Below are positions 1-8,623 of a stretch of 43,986 bases of DNA, piece after piece. The stretch is from Planctomycetaceae bacterium UBA6894 (GTDB lineage Bacteria > Planctomycetota > Planctomycetia > Gemmatales > Gemmataceae). The stretch is taken from contig DKBS01000165.1 in NCBI GenBank assembly GCA_002451275.1, forward strand, positions 13,939-57,924. Direction: 5' to 3'. A program made the translations under genes and the position numbers. Within the stretch, counting starts at the first letter, position 1, and each line of letters starts with the position of its first letter. The notes beneath the pieces were generated by a model. The model made no database searches. It was not told where the DNA came from and worked only from the letters and a program-made list of their open reading frames with translations.

Positions 1-2
1 CT

Positions 3-488
3 TGGGGCATGCCGGTGAATGGCAAGGCCCAGGTGCGTATCATCCACCACCAGGGGTCACCCGAGCAGCTGGAAGAGATCCAGACGGTGGACCTGAACGG
101 CAACCCCACCCTGAAGGTGAACCTGAACGACGGGCGCCGGAAGGATCTGGCCATCGTGCTGCCGCCCAAGATGACCGCACCGGCCGACAAGGCCAAGGGT
201 CAGGACGTGTTCCACGCCCTGCGCCGCATGACCGAGCCGAACCTGCCCTCGGGCGGCGGTATCCGTGGCGGTGGCGCCGGCACCGTGCAGCAGGTGGAGC
301 CGGTGGCCACCCCGGTGAAGCCCGCTGAGGCCTCGGCTTCCGCCAAGCGGGTCTACCAAAACCGGGTGCAGGCTTTCATGCAGAACAGTCAGGATGTGAC
401 CTCCCGTATGGCCACCGAGGCCGCAGGGGGCCGGTTAAACGGCCTGGGTGGCAACCTGATCGATGGTGGCAAACCCGCCAGCCGTTGA
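3..488 (+). CDS. C-terminal part of an unknown protein (5' truncated)
   Basis: The frame is open to the left edge, so this is probably the 3' end of a longer gene; the ATG at 9 is not convincing as a start because no ribosome-binding site is visible. About 160 residues can be read. The first 60 look like a folded domain with alternating hydrophobic and charged residues (QVRIIHHQG, LKVNLNDG). A Gly-rich stretch (SGGGIRGGGAG) and an Ala/Pro/Val-rich linker follow, then a polar tail ending GGKPASR. No catalytic motif, membrane segment or known family was recognised. A strong intrinsic terminator follows 28 bases after the stop, so the gene ends its transcription unit. The coding assignment is fairly safe; the function is unknown. 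Confidence 0.6.
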   Translation, partial: WGMPVNGKAQVRIIHHQGSPEQLEEIQTVDLNGNPTLKVNLNDGRRKDLAIVLPPKMTAPADKAKGQDVFHALRRMTEPNLPSGGGIRGGGAGTVQQVEPVATPVKPAEASASAKRVYQNRVQAFMQNSQDVTSRMATEAAGGRLNGLGGNLIDGGKPASR

Positions 489-516
489 TCGGCTAACGAA
501 TCTGGTGTGCAATAAG

Positions 517-555
517 GGCACCTGGGGGGCAAACCCCCGGGTGCCTTGCCTTTTT
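517..555 (+). terminator. Rho-independent terminator after the first gene
   Basis: A 12-bp stem (517-528 with 534-545, one G-T wobble) closes a five-base loop, GCAAA. It is followed by TTGCC and a run of five T. It separates the truncated gene from the FHA-domain gene. Confidence 0.85.
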
Positions 556-605
556 GAGACGGGTTTTGCGCGTACCAGCATCTGGTGGGGAAAAGCGAGC
601 CGACC

Positions 606-1391
606 ATGGCCAGTTCCAAAACTGATGCAGGAAAGGGTCAGGCCCCGCTGGGGGTTCTGGTGCTGGCGCGTCCGGGCAAGCCGGTTCAGCGATTCCACCT
701 GACCAAGCCGGCCATCAGTGTCGGGCGTTCGGAAGGCGTGACTTTGCGCATCCCCGCGCCGGAGGTGAGCCGGAAGCATTGCCTGCTTTCGTTCAAGAAC
801 GGGTTTTGGCACGTTCAGGACCAGGGCAGCAGCAACGGGACCTTTGTCAACGGGACGCGGGTCAGCGGGCTGACCCAAATCAATCCGGGCTCCAAGCTGC
901 GCATCGGCAAAGTGGAGTTTGTGCTGCAGTACACCCTGCAGGCCGACGCGGCCCGGCGGTTGCGCCAGGGCCAGTTGCTGGAAGCATTGGCTGTTCCCGA
1001 GGAAGAACCGGACGAGGTGGAGCTGGTTGATTTGGAAGATTTGCCGGATGCCCCGGACGAAGGCCAATTCTTGCCGGCTATTCCGGTGGATGCGGACATG
1101 GAATTGGAACTGGAATTGGATGAGGAGGTTCCGCCCATACCGGCACGCCCACCCACGGCGGTGACCTTGCGCGATGAGCCATTGATCGCGCTGCTTCCCG
1201 AGGAGGATGATTTTCCGCCGGTTCCGGTGGTGCCCGAGGGCAGGGGTTCGCGCATGCCGCCCCCTGTTCCAGAAGCACACCATCTGGACCAACCTCCCTT
1301 GGCGGATCTGCGGGATTTATTGAGCCAGTTGGCGGAGCCCGCCCCGGAGGCTCCCAAAAACAAATCTCCCCGGCCCAAGGGCAAGGGTTGA
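606..1391 (+). CDS. FHA-domain protein with acidic C-terminal region
   Basis: The product has 261 residues if it starts at the ATG at 606; an in-frame GTG at 585 is possible but has no better ribosome-binding site. Residues about 15-105 form a forkhead-associated domain with the expected signature residues: GR at 40-41, SRKH at 55-58 and SSNGTFVNG at 75-83. These domains bind phosphothreonine peptides, and the phosphate-contacting Arg, Ser and Asn are all present, so binding should be intact. The rest is a low-complexity acidic and proline-rich tail (ELELELDEE, repeated P/E/D) ending in a basic KGKG. There is no signal peptide or membrane segment, so it is probably a cytoplasmic adaptor. No Ser/Thr kinase gene is adjacent; a lipoprotein gene follows 70 bases downstream. 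Confidence 0.88.
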   Translation: MASSKTDAGKGQAPLGVLVLARPGKPVQRFHLTKPAISVGRSEGVTLRIPAPEVSRKHCLLSFKNGFWHVQDQGSSNGTFVNGTRVSGLTQINPGSKLRIGKVEFVLQYTLQADAARRLRQGQLLEALAVPEEEPDEVELVDLEDLPDAPDEGQFLPAIPVDADMELELELDEEVPPIPARPPTAVTLRDEPLIALLPEEDDFPPVPVVPEGRGSRMPPPVPEAHHLDQPPLADLRDLLSQLAEPAPEAPKNKSPRPKGKG

Positions 1392-1461
1392 TTCATTTCC
1401 CCCTTTGCGGGTATGCCCACGCCGCTCTGGATTCCCCAGGGGCGGGAGGGTGTGAGATTTG

Positions 1462-2388
1462 ATGGCGGCGCAGGTGGAAAAGTCGGGCTGGTATGGTCGC
1501 AAGTCAAGGCTGTGCCTTGGGTTGGCTCTATTGGTCATGGGCTGTGGCACCACCCGCCAAACAGAGACGGCGCGCACGGCCACGGAAATGCTGCTGCTCT
1601 CCAACGCCGTGGATGAGACGGTCAGCGAATTCGATTTGAGCTACCTTTCGGGCAAGGAGGTGTTTTTGGACACCACCTACCTGGAGTCAACTGTTGACAA
1701 AGGCTATGTGATCAGCAGTATTCGCCAGCACATGATGGCTTCCGGGGTGAAGGTAACCGAGGCCAAGGACAAGGCCGCCTACATTGTGGAAGCCCGCACG
1801 GGTGCCCTGGGAACCGATTCGCACAGCGTGATGGTGGGTGTTCCGCAGATGACGATCCCCCAGGTGGTTCCTGTGCCCGGGGTGCCCAGTTCGGTTCCGG
1901 AAATTCCCCTGGCCAAGCGCACGAAGCAGACGGGTGTGGCGAAGCTGGCTTTGTTCGCCTATCACCGCGAAAGCGGTCAAATCGTTTGGCAGTCGGGCGT
2001 GCAGCAATTTTCGTCTTTTGCCAAGGATGCCTTTGTCTTCGGCATGGGCCCCTTCCGCTCGGGCACCATCCAGCGGGGCACCACGATCAGCGGCAGCACC
2101 ATCCCGCTCACGGATCTTTCCTGGTCGGAGGAGCACGAGGGCACCAGGGTGAAGCCCACCGAGCCTTTTGCCTGGTCGGACCCTGCCAAAAAGAACAAGA
2201 ACGGTGCCGGCACATCCCCCATCCAGACGGTGAGCCACGGGCCCCCGGAGACGAAGCCGCCGGCAGCGCTGCCTGCCTCGGTGACGCAGCCCGAGGCACC
2301 CAAAGCCGCGGGACCAGCCGCCCCACCGGCTCCTGCCCCTGCTCCGGCCATGGTTTTGCCGCCCGTCGTGATCGGCGCGAAAAACTGA
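1462..2388 (+). CDS. Predicted lipoprotein, DUF6655-like
   Basis: The product has 308 residues from the ATG at 1462, preceded by a GGGAGGG element about 12 bases upstream. A basic N-terminus (YGRKSR), a short hydrophobic stretch (LCLGLALLVMG) and Cys28 form a lipoprotein signal sequence with lipobox VMGC. The next residues (GTTRQTETARTATEMLLLS) resemble a planctomycete family of unknown function that I recall as DUF6655; this is recollection, not a search. The folded part spans about residues 30-230. The last 90 residues are Pro/Ala-rich (PAPPAPAPAPA) and probably disordered. It is likely anchored in a membrane facing the periplasm. The molecular function is unknown. Confidence 0.8.
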   Translation: MAAQVEKSGWYGRKSRLCLGLALLVMGCGTTRQTETARTATEMLLLSNAVDETVSEFDLSYLSGKEVFLDTTYLESTVDKGYVISSIRQHMMASGVKVTEAKDKAAYIVEARTGALGTDSHSVMVGVPQMTIPQVVPVPGVPSSVPEIPLAKRTKQTGVAKLALFAYHRESGQIVWQSGVQQFSSFAKDAFVFGMGPFRSGTIQRGTTISGSTIPLTDLSWSEEHEGTRVKPTEPFAWSDPAKKNKNGAGTSPIQTVSHGPPETKPPAALPASVTQPEAPKAAGPAAPPAPAPAPAMVLPPVVIGAKN

Positions 2389-2532
2389 CTTTGCATCATC
2401 CCCACGCACCCATCCGGATGCCCGCAAAAATAGGCGCACCGGGCGGTGTTTAGGTCTGTCTAATCGTTTGGGGAAACCTATCTCAAAGGGATAGGCCGGG
2501 GAAGTCAGCGGGACGGGTAGGGGGAATGAGCC

Positions 2533-4548
2533 GTGGGTACCAAGGGCCACACTGAAATCAGGGACCGGGTGGAGCATTTGCGGCGGGAGATCGAGCGCCA
2601 CAACCACCTGTACTACACCGAGGCCAAGCCCGAGATTTCCGACCGGGAATACGACCGCCTGATGGCTGAATTGGTGGAACTGGAGCGGAAACATCCGGAA
2701 CTGGACCGCCCGGACAGCCCCAGCCGCAAGGTGGGAGGCGCCCCCATCGACGGCTTTGTGACGGTTCGCCATTCCGAGCCGATGCTTTCGATCGACAACA
2801 CCTACAGCGCCGACGACCTGCGCGAGTTCGACAAGCGGGTGCGCAAGTGGCTGGATGGGGCGCCGGTGCGCTATTTCGTGGAGGCCAAGATCGATGGCGT
2901 TGCCATGGCGCTGCGCTATGAGGACGGCGTCCTGACGCAGGGCCTAACCCGCGGCGACGGTGAGAAGGGGGATGATGTCACCAGCAACCTGCGGACGGTG
3001 CGGGACCTGCCGCTGAGGCTGTTGGGCAGGAACCATCCTCCGGTGCTGGAGGTGCGGGGCGAGGTATACATGGCCCGCGCCGATTTCGCCTACCTGAACA
3101 AGACCCGCGAGGCCGAGGGGCTGGAGCCCTTCGCCAACCCGCGCAACTCCACGGCCGGATCACTGAAGCTGCTGGACCCGACATTGTGCGCCAAGCGGAA
3201 GCTGAGGCTGTTCGTCTACGGCATCCAGAAAGCGGATGAGCTGGGTATGAAAACCCACCAGGAGGCCCTTGGGAAGGCGAAAGAATGGGGGCTGCCAGTC
3301 AACCCGCTGGGTGAGGTATGCGAGACGATCGACGCGGTGTTGAAGCTGGTGGACCGCTGGCAAACGCGCCGAAACGAACTGCCCTATGAGATTGACGGGC
3401 TGGTGATCAAGGTGGATGACCTGGCGCAGCGCAAGGCGCTTGGCAACACCTCGAAGTCGCCGCGCTGGGTTTCGGCTTACAAGTTCGAGGCGGAGCAGGG
3501 GACCACCCGGCTGCGTGAGATCACCATCCAGGTGGGCAAGACCGGCGCGCTGACGCCGGTGGCGAACCTGGACCCGGTGCGGCTGGCGGGCACCACGGTG
3601 ACGCGGGCGAGCCTGCACAACGAGGATTACATCAGGGAAAAAGACATCCGCGTGGGCGACCTGGTGGTGGTGGAGAAGGCCGGGGAGATCATCCCGTACA
3701 TTGTGCGCAGCGAGCCTTCGGCCCGTACCGGGGAGGAGAAGGAGTACCACTTCCCCAGGCATTGTCCGGTGTGCGGTGAGGCGGTGAAGCGCGATGCCGA
3801 CGGGGCGGTGACACGCTGCACGGGCAAGGATTGCATCGGTGTCGCGAGGCGTCGGCTGCGGGCCTTCGCCGCGCGCAACGCGATGGACATTGAGGGGCTG
3901 GGATCCGAGACGGTGGACCAACTGGTGGACGCCGGGCTGTTGCGGAGCTTGGCCGACATTTACCGCCTGCAGAAGGAGCAGTTGCTGCCCCTGGAGCGGA
4001 TGGGGGAGCAATCCGTCAACAACTTGCTGGCGGGGATCGAGGCCAGCAAGGAGCGGGGCATGGCGCGCTTGCTCACCGGGCTGGGGATCCGCCATGTGGG
4101 CGAGACGGTGGCCGACACCCTGGCGGGGCGGTTCGCCGACATCGCCGAGTTGCGCGGCGCCACCGAGGAGGCCATCGCTTCGATCCCGGGCATCGGGCCG
4201 GAGCGGGCTGGCAGCATCCGAGCGTGGTTTGATGATGATGCGAACGGCGGGCTGGTGGACGAGCTGGCCGGGCTGGGCCTGAACATGCAGGCGCCGCCGC
4301 GGCCGGCCCGTGAGGAGCAGGTGCTGGCCGGCAAAACGCTGGTGGTGACCGGCACGCTGGAAAAATTCGACCGCGCCGAGGTGGAGCGGCTGATCCGCGA
4401 GCTGGGCGGAAAGGCCGCCGGCAGCGTCAGTAAGAAGACCGACTACCTGGTGGCCGGGGCCAACGCCGGCAGCAAGCTCGACAAGGCGCGGGAACTGGGT
4501 GTGAAGGTTTTGGATGAGGAAGGGTTTGCGAAGCTGATCGGGAGGTGA
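2533..4548 (+). CDS. ligA: NAD-dependent DNA ligase LigA
   Basis: This enzyme seals nicks during replication and repair, using NAD+ to form a ligase-AMP intermediate. The 671-residue length is typical. The Ia domain motif SDREYD lies near residue 40. The adenylation motif EAKIDG places the catalytic lysine at 119. Further family motifs are RGDGEKGDD, EVRGEVY, ANPRNSTAGSLK and ELPYEIDGLVIKVD. A four-cysteine zinc finger (CPVC...CTGKDC) follows the OB domain, then helix-hairpin-helix repeats (TGLGIRHVGE, IPGIGPE) and a C-terminal BRCT domain (about 595-671). The GTG start at 2533 follows an AGGGGG ribosome-binding site; the nearby ATG at 2526 is out of frame. The stop abuts the stop of the convergent epimerase gene with no gap. 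Confidence 0.98.
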   Translation: MGTKGHTEIRDRVEHLRREIERHNHLYYTEAKPEISDREYDRLMAELVELERKHPELDRPDSPSRKVGGAPIDGFVTVRHSEPMLSIDNTYSADDLREFDKRVRKWLDGAPVRYFVEAKIDGVAMALRYEDGVLTQGLTRGDGEKGDDVTSNLRTVRDLPLRLLGRNHPPVLEVRGEVYMARADFAYLNKTREAEGLEPFANPRNSTAGSLKLLDPTLCAKRKLRLFVYGIQKADELGMKTHQEALGKAKEWGLPVNPLGEVCETIDAVLKLVDRWQTRRNELPYEIDGLVIKVDDLAQRKALGNTSKSPRWVSAYKFEAEQGTTRLREITIQVGKTGALTPVANLDPVRLAGTTVTRASLHNEDYIREKDIRVGDLVVVEKAGEIIPYIVRSEPSARTGEEKEYHFPRHCPVCGEAVKRDADGAVTRCTGKDCIGVARRRLRAFAARNAMDIEGLGSETVDQLVDAGLLRSLADIYRLQKEQLLPLERMGEQSVNNLLAGIEASKERGMARLLTGLGIRHVGETVADTLAGRFADIAELRGATEEAIASIPGIGPERAGSIRAWFDDDANGGLVDELAGLGLNMQAPPRPAREEQVLAGKTLVVTGTLEKFDRAEVERLIRELGGKAAGSVSKKTDYLVAGANAGSKLDKARELGVKVLDEEGFAKLIGR

Positions 4549-5328
4549 TCAAAGGGGATGGAGTCTGCGTCTTTCTCCATCCACAAACTTTCGCATCTCC
4601 TCCAGCACTTGAGCATCCGTCATCCAGTAGGGTGAGCCTGCCTTGCCGCCAAATGGTGCGGCGTGTTGGCTGTGGAAGTCGTAGCGGGCAGGCGCTCCCT
4701 CCCTGGGTGCCAGTTCCACGCCGAAGATCTCGCGGGCGATGCGATCGGTTGCCACGGGTTGGGTGGCGGCGTGGACCAGGGACAGGTTTTCCCGCAGGCA
4801 GATCTGGATGTCTGCCCACAGCCGGGTGAGCGGGTAGTACTGGAAGACGCCGCCGGGGTGGATTTTTTCCACCTGGTTGTTGTGCAGCAGGTCGAAGATC
4901 ACATTCTTTTTCAGGCCGGGACCGAAGAGGCCGGGCAGCCGCAGGATGGCAGCGTCAAACCGGTCGCGTACCAGTTGCTCCAAACGGGCCCGGTGCTTGC
5001 CATAGACCGAGGCGGTGTCGCTGAGGGTGGGGGAGTCTTCGTTCACATCGACCGGCTTGGCGAAGACATCGATGGTGGAGATCAACACCACCTTTTTGGC
5101 CTGCACCCGGCGCAGGGCTTCGAACAGCGGGGCCAGGCGGGCAAGATCGCCTTCGGGGTCCTGGTTGGCCTTCCACTTCTCCGCCGGCGCGCCGGCGCAG
5201 ACCAGCAGGTCGTAGGAGTGGTTGGGGAGTTCGGAGATGTCGGTGGAGCGGAAACGGTGGTCAAATTGTGCCTGGGCCAGCAGGTTGCCGCCAACCAGGC
5301 CCGACCAGCCGACCAAAGCGGTACGCAT
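4549..5328 (-). CDS. NAD-dependent epimerase/dehydratase-like SDR protein
   Basis: This 259-residue protein has an N-terminal Rossmann motif, GWSGLVG at residues 7-13, typical of extended short-chain dehydrogenases that act on nucleotide sugars. Other family-like segments are LLVCAGAP, VVLISTIDVF (with Ser84) and AILRLPGLFGPGLKKN. The catalytic Tyr/Lys pair is unusual: Tyr109 is followed by GKHR, so Arg113 sits where YxxxK enzymes have Lys. Activity may therefore be altered, or alignment may shift the pair. It starts 23 bases after the FAD oxidoreductase gene and is probably co-transcribed with it; the pair may modify a sugar or cell-surface compound. The substrate cannot be read from the sequence. 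Confidence 0.8.
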   Translation of the reverse strand: MRTALVGWSGLVGGNLLAQAQFDHRFRSTDISELPNHSYDLLVCAGAPAEKWKANQDPEGDLARLAPLFEALRRVQAKKVVLISTIDVFAKPVDVNEDSPTLSDTASVYGKHRARLEQLVRDRFDAAILRLPGLFGPGLKKNVIFDLLHNNQVEKIHPGGVFQYYPLTRLWADIQICLRENLSLVHAATQPVATDRIAREIFGVELAPREGAPARYDFHSQHAAPFGGKAGSPYWMTDAQVLEEMRKFVDGERRRLHPL

Positions 5329-5351
5329 CGTGGTGTTCCGTGGGGATTTTG

Positions 5352-6494
5352 TCAGGCCGCGTGGCGCGCGGGTGGCGCCTCCGCGTTGTCGATCTCATCG
5401 AGAATGTCGTGGATGTTGTCGATCTTGGCGCCCAGCACGCAGTGCAGGCCGGGCAGGCCGCAGTCGCGGCGGAAGAGGATGGGGCGGCCATCGTCCTTCT
5501 CGTTGACGGGAAGCACCGTCTTGATCTCGAACAGCGACTTTCTGTGGATGATGTTGCCCACCTCGGGCATGTAGCGCAGCGCGTCGAGTCGCATGTGTTC
5601 CACCCGGCTGACGGGCGTGCCGGTGGCGCGGGCCTCGGCGGGGGACATGTCGTCGGCGGTGTTCTCGTTCCAGCCGGCGTGCGGGGTGTAGCGCACATGG
5701 CTGAAGCTGTGCCATGGGGTGGAGGGGAACGGCATCAGCGAGAAAAACGGCCCGCACATGACCGTGATCCCCAGGTTGGCGAGCGGGGCTGGGGGTTCCA
5801 CCAGGGCGATTTCGGCCAGCTCGTGCTTCAGGGGGATCAGCGGCAAACCGCTGCCGCGCAGGATGCCGTTCAGATCGCCGTAGGTGCAGTTGTAGACCTG
5901 GGATGCCTGGATGCCAACCGGAAGGCCTGACTGGCTGGCGTGCAGGCGCAACCCGCCCGAGGCGGGCTCGACCCGCGATGCCTCGGTGCGGGTCCACACC
6001 CGCACCTGGTTTTTTTCGAGCCGGCGTTTCACGAGACCGGCGAGTTTGCGCGCGTCGAAAGCCGCCTCCTCCACCCGGTAGACCTCCTCGATGAGGCCGC
6101 GGTCGAACAGGGCCTTCACATGGCCGGGCGCCTCTGAAAGCGGCGCGCCGATGCGCTTGCAGAACAGCTCGAACTGGGCGGCGTTCACCTTCGAGAATTC
6201 GCGGCCGATGGCGTAGTATTTCTCGAAGCCGGTGTGGACGCACTCGCCGAATTCGGACACGAAGCGGGTGTAATTTTCCCGGCTGCGCAGCCCGGTGATC
6301 AGGCTGCGCGGGTAATGGTAGCCCTGGTGCACACGCGCCTGGTTGCGGTAGCTCGCCTTGTCGAGCAGGTTTTCCTCGCGCTCGAGCAGTATGACACGCT
6401 GGCCTTGCTCGGCCAGGTGGCAGGCGATCATGCAGCCGAAAAAACCGCCGCCGATGATGGCTGCGTCTGCGGAGTGATCCGCGGGAAGAATCAT
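5352..6494 (-). CDS. FAD-dependent oxidoreductase (DAO family)
   Basis: The product has about 380 residues from the ATG at 6494. In-frame starts at 6503 and 6566 exist; the 6566 version adds an Arg-rich leader that looks like translated untranslated region. The FAD-binding dinucleotide motif IIGGGFFG lies at about residues 13-20, followed by the second-strand acidic pattern VILLEREENL. The C-terminal region carries GLPGLHCVLGAKID, resembling the second FAD contact of D-amino-acid-oxidase-type enzymes. These flavoproteins oxidise amines, amino acids or hydroxy acids; the substrate is unknown. It sits between mutY and an epimerase gene on the same strand, with 180 bases to mutY and 23 to the epimerase. 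Confidence 0.85.
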   Translation of the reverse strand: MILPADHSADAAIIGGGFFGCMIACHLAEQGQRVILLEREENLLDKASYRNQARVHQGYHYPRSLITGLRSRENYTRFVSEFGECVHTGFEKYYAIGREFSKVNAAQFELFCKRIGAPLSEAPGHVKALFDRGLIEEVYRVEEAAFDARKLAGLVKRRLEKNQVRVWTRTEASRVEPASGGLRLHASQSGLPVGIQASQVYNCTYGDLNGILRGSGLPLIPLKHELAEIALVEPPAPLANLGITVMCGPFFSLMPFPSTPWHSFSHVRYTPHAGWNENTADDMSPAEARATGTPVSRVEHMRLDALRYMPEVGNIIHRKSLFEIKTVLPVNEKDDGRPILFRRDCGLPGLHCVLGAKIDNIHDILDEIDNAEAPPARHAA

Positions 6495-6674
6495 GCCAGG
6501 CATCGCCTCGAAAAGGAGTCGTCCACGCTTGAGCTGACATAGCCGAAAAGGCGGTGTGGGCACCACCCCGAAGTGACCGGCCGGCGACCCGGCTTTTGCT
6601 GGTTGGGCTTTGACCTAAGAGATTGGCAGTCAATGGGTTGCGGATTTTTTTGCGGCGCGTTTATTCCGACCCGC

Positions 6675-7832
6675 TTACACCGGCCCAACTTGGGCCACCA
6701 GGTTCCAAACGCGCCTTTGGGGGGCGCTGAGTGGCAAGGAGGCGATTTCGGGGGTGGCAAGCCAGGCGGAGGCATCGTGCTCGCTTAGGGCTGGGGTTCG
6801 GGGGGTCTTCAGCGTTCCGAGCTCGACCCGCATGCTCACCTGGTAGCGGGTGATGGCGTGTTGGATGATTCCCGCATGGCGGATGGCGGGCTTGGCGCTT
6901 TTCCCCAAAAGGCCCTGAACCATTTCTTCGAGCGTGGCTTCGGGGGTGCTGTCGTCGGGCACGGGTTGGTGCGGGAATTCCCACAGGCCGGCCCAACGGC
7001 TTGCCGTGTCTGGCCTGCGCACCAGCAGCCAACGGGTGGCGGGGCCCTCGCCGGTACGGAGGGCCAGGCACACTTCGGTCACCTGGGTGATGGTTGGACG
7101 GGCGGTCTTGAGGGGCAGGGCTTCCGGGGCACCACTAGCCGCCGCGGCGCACCAGGGGCGGGCGGGACACACCAAGCAAGCAGGCTTCTGGGGGGAGCAA
7201 ACCAAGGCTCCCAATTCCATCAGGGCTTGGTTGTAGGCTCCCGGGTCGCGGGTGCACACCAGCTTGGCGGCGGCATGCCACAACCATTTTTTCACGGGCC
7301 CCCTGGCGGGATCTTCCTGCACGCCAAGGATGCGGCAGAGGACCCTTTGGCTGTTGGCTTCAATGATGGGCAGCGGCAGGCCATGGGCCTGTGAAAGGAC
7401 CGCGTTGCGGGTGTATTCGCCCATGCCTGGAAGAGTGGCCAGCAGCTCCGGATCGGGGGGCAGGTTGGCGTGTCCCTGTTTCACCAGCAGTTTGGCAGAG
7501 GCGTGCAGTCCGCGGGCCCGGCGGTAGTAACCCAGGCCCTCCCAGGCCCGCAGGACCTTTTCCTCGGGGGCGGCTGCGAGGTCGGCCAAAGTGGGGAAAA
7601 GATCCAAAAACTTTCGGAAATATCCGATGACGGTCCGCACCTGGGTTTGCTGTAGCATCACCTCGCTGACCCAGATGCGGTAGGCGTCCTTGGTGTGGCG
7701 CCAGGGGAGATCGCGGGCGGTTTTGGTGAACCAGGCTACCAGGGCGCAGGGCAATTCCGGGAGCAGGGCGGCCGGGTCGGGCGCCGCACCGGTGATGCGA
7801 GAGGGGGGTGTGGGAGGGGTTTTGGTTCGCAA
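6675..7832 (-). CDS. mutY: A/G-specific adenine glycosylase, MutY-like
   Basis: MutY removes adenine mispaired with 8-oxoguanine in base-excision repair. The 385-residue protein has the catalytic motif SEVMLQQTQV (Glu57), the helix-hairpin-helix LPGMGEY (134-140) and the iron-sulphur ligands C212-x6-C219-x2-C222-x5-C228. A C-terminal NUDIX-like domain carries RWAGLWEFP. The second catalytic residue is odd: where MutY has Asp in a DGNVKRV segment, this protein has Glu158 in EANSQRV. Glu could still act as the carboxylate, or activity may be altered. The start is a TTG at 7832 without a clear ribosome-binding site, 23 bases after the FHA gene stop, so translation may depend on that gene. Confidence 0.9.
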   Translation of the reverse strand: MRTKTPPTPPSRITGAAPDPAALLPELPCALVAWFTKTARDLPWRHTKDAYRIWVSEVMLQQTQVRTVIGYFRKFLDLFPTLADLAAAPEEKVLRAWEGLGYYRRARGLHASAKLLVKQGHANLPPDPELLATLPGMGEYTRNAVLSQAHGLPLPIIEANSQRVLCRILGVQEDPARGPVKKWLWHAAAKLVCTRDPGAYNQALMELGALVCSPQKPACLVCPARPWCAAAASGAPEALPLKTARPTITQVTEVCLALRTGEGPATRWLLVRRPDTASRWAGLWEFPHQPVPDDSTPEATLEEMVQGLLGKSAKPAIRHAGIIQHAITRYQVSMRVELGTLKTPRTPALSEHDASAWLATPEIASLPLSAPQRRVWNLVAQVGPV

Positions 7833-7855
7833 CGAACGGGCCGGAATGTGGGGGA

Positions 7856-8623
7856 TCAGCGGGGGCGGCGCATCAGTTTTTCCAACAGCGCGCGGGCGCT
7901 GTCGGAACTTGACATGGCCGGCGTGGGCTTGGGGGGAGCGCCGGCGTAGGGCTGGTTGGGATCCGGGGTGGTCGTCTGCTTGGCTTCCTCGGTGGAGGCC
8001 TCCACGGTGGGAGCTTCCATGATGGGAGCCTTGCTATCGCTGACGGGATCGTCATCCATCAACAGCGCCGCCAGGTCATCGTCCACGGCGGAGGGTTCCG
8101 CTTTCGGGGTGGAAGGGGCGGCGGGTTTGGCGGCCACGGGGGCCGGAGCCTGGGGAGCTTTCGCGGCCGTGGTGGCCGGCGCGCCGGGCGCGATGCCAAC
8201 CTTCCCTGCCATGGCCTGAACCGTCTTGTTGGTGGGCGGAAGGGGGGTGGGGCTGGCGATGCTGCCGGGTTTGGGGGCTGCGGTGGTGGCGGGTGCACCC
8301 GGGTTGGCCTGGGGTACCGGGGCGGTTGCAAAAATCTGCAGTTCGAAGTCGAGAGTGCCCACGGACAGGGTGTCGCCGTGTTTCACGGTCACGCGCCCTT
8401 GGATGGCCGTGCCGTTGATGCGGGTGCCGTTGGTGCTTTTGAAGTCTTCGACAAAGACGGCCTGGGGCGCGATCAGGATGGCACAATGGCGTTTGCTGAT
8501 CAATTCGTTGGCGGGGCGGAGTTGGCAGCCTTCCTCACGGCCAATTAAAAACTGACGGACAGCAACGGGAATAACCATACCCTGCTGCTTACCCGCGTTT
8601 TTGACGACCAACTGCACTCTCAT
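7856..8623 (-). CDS. FHA-domain protein with Pro/Ala-rich tail
   Basis: The product has 255 residues from the ATG at 8623, which follows AGGAGAG with good spacing; the longer open frame to 9112 overlaps the divergent gene and is rejected. The FHA domain fills residues 1-100, with GR at 28-29, SKRH at 43-46 and STNGTRING at 63-71, so phosphothreonine binding should be intact. Residues 100-235 are a Pro/Ala/Thr-rich, probably disordered linker. The end carries a short helix (DSARALLEKLMRRPR) that could be a docking motif. There is no signal peptide. mutY lies 23 bases downstream on the same strand, so the two are probably co-transcribed. Confidence 0.88.
   Translation of the reverse strand: MRVQLVVKNAGKQQGMVIPVAVRQFLIGREEGCQLRPANELISKRHCAILIAPQAVFVEDFKSTNGTRINGTAIQGRVTVKHGDTLSVGTLDFELQIFATAPVPQANPGAPATTAAPKPGSIASPTPLPPTNKTVQAMAGKVGIAPGAPATTAAKAPQAPAPVAAKPAAPSTPKAEPSAVDDDLAALLMDDDPVSDSKAPIMEAPTVEASTEEAKQTTTPDPNQPYAGAPPKPTPAMSSSDSARALLEKLMRRPR

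Noticed and set aside
6580..6597. Small GC hairpin with TTTT between mutY and the FAD oxidoreductase
   Set aside because: It has only a 5-bp stem and is oriented to the plus strand, where there is no gene to terminate.
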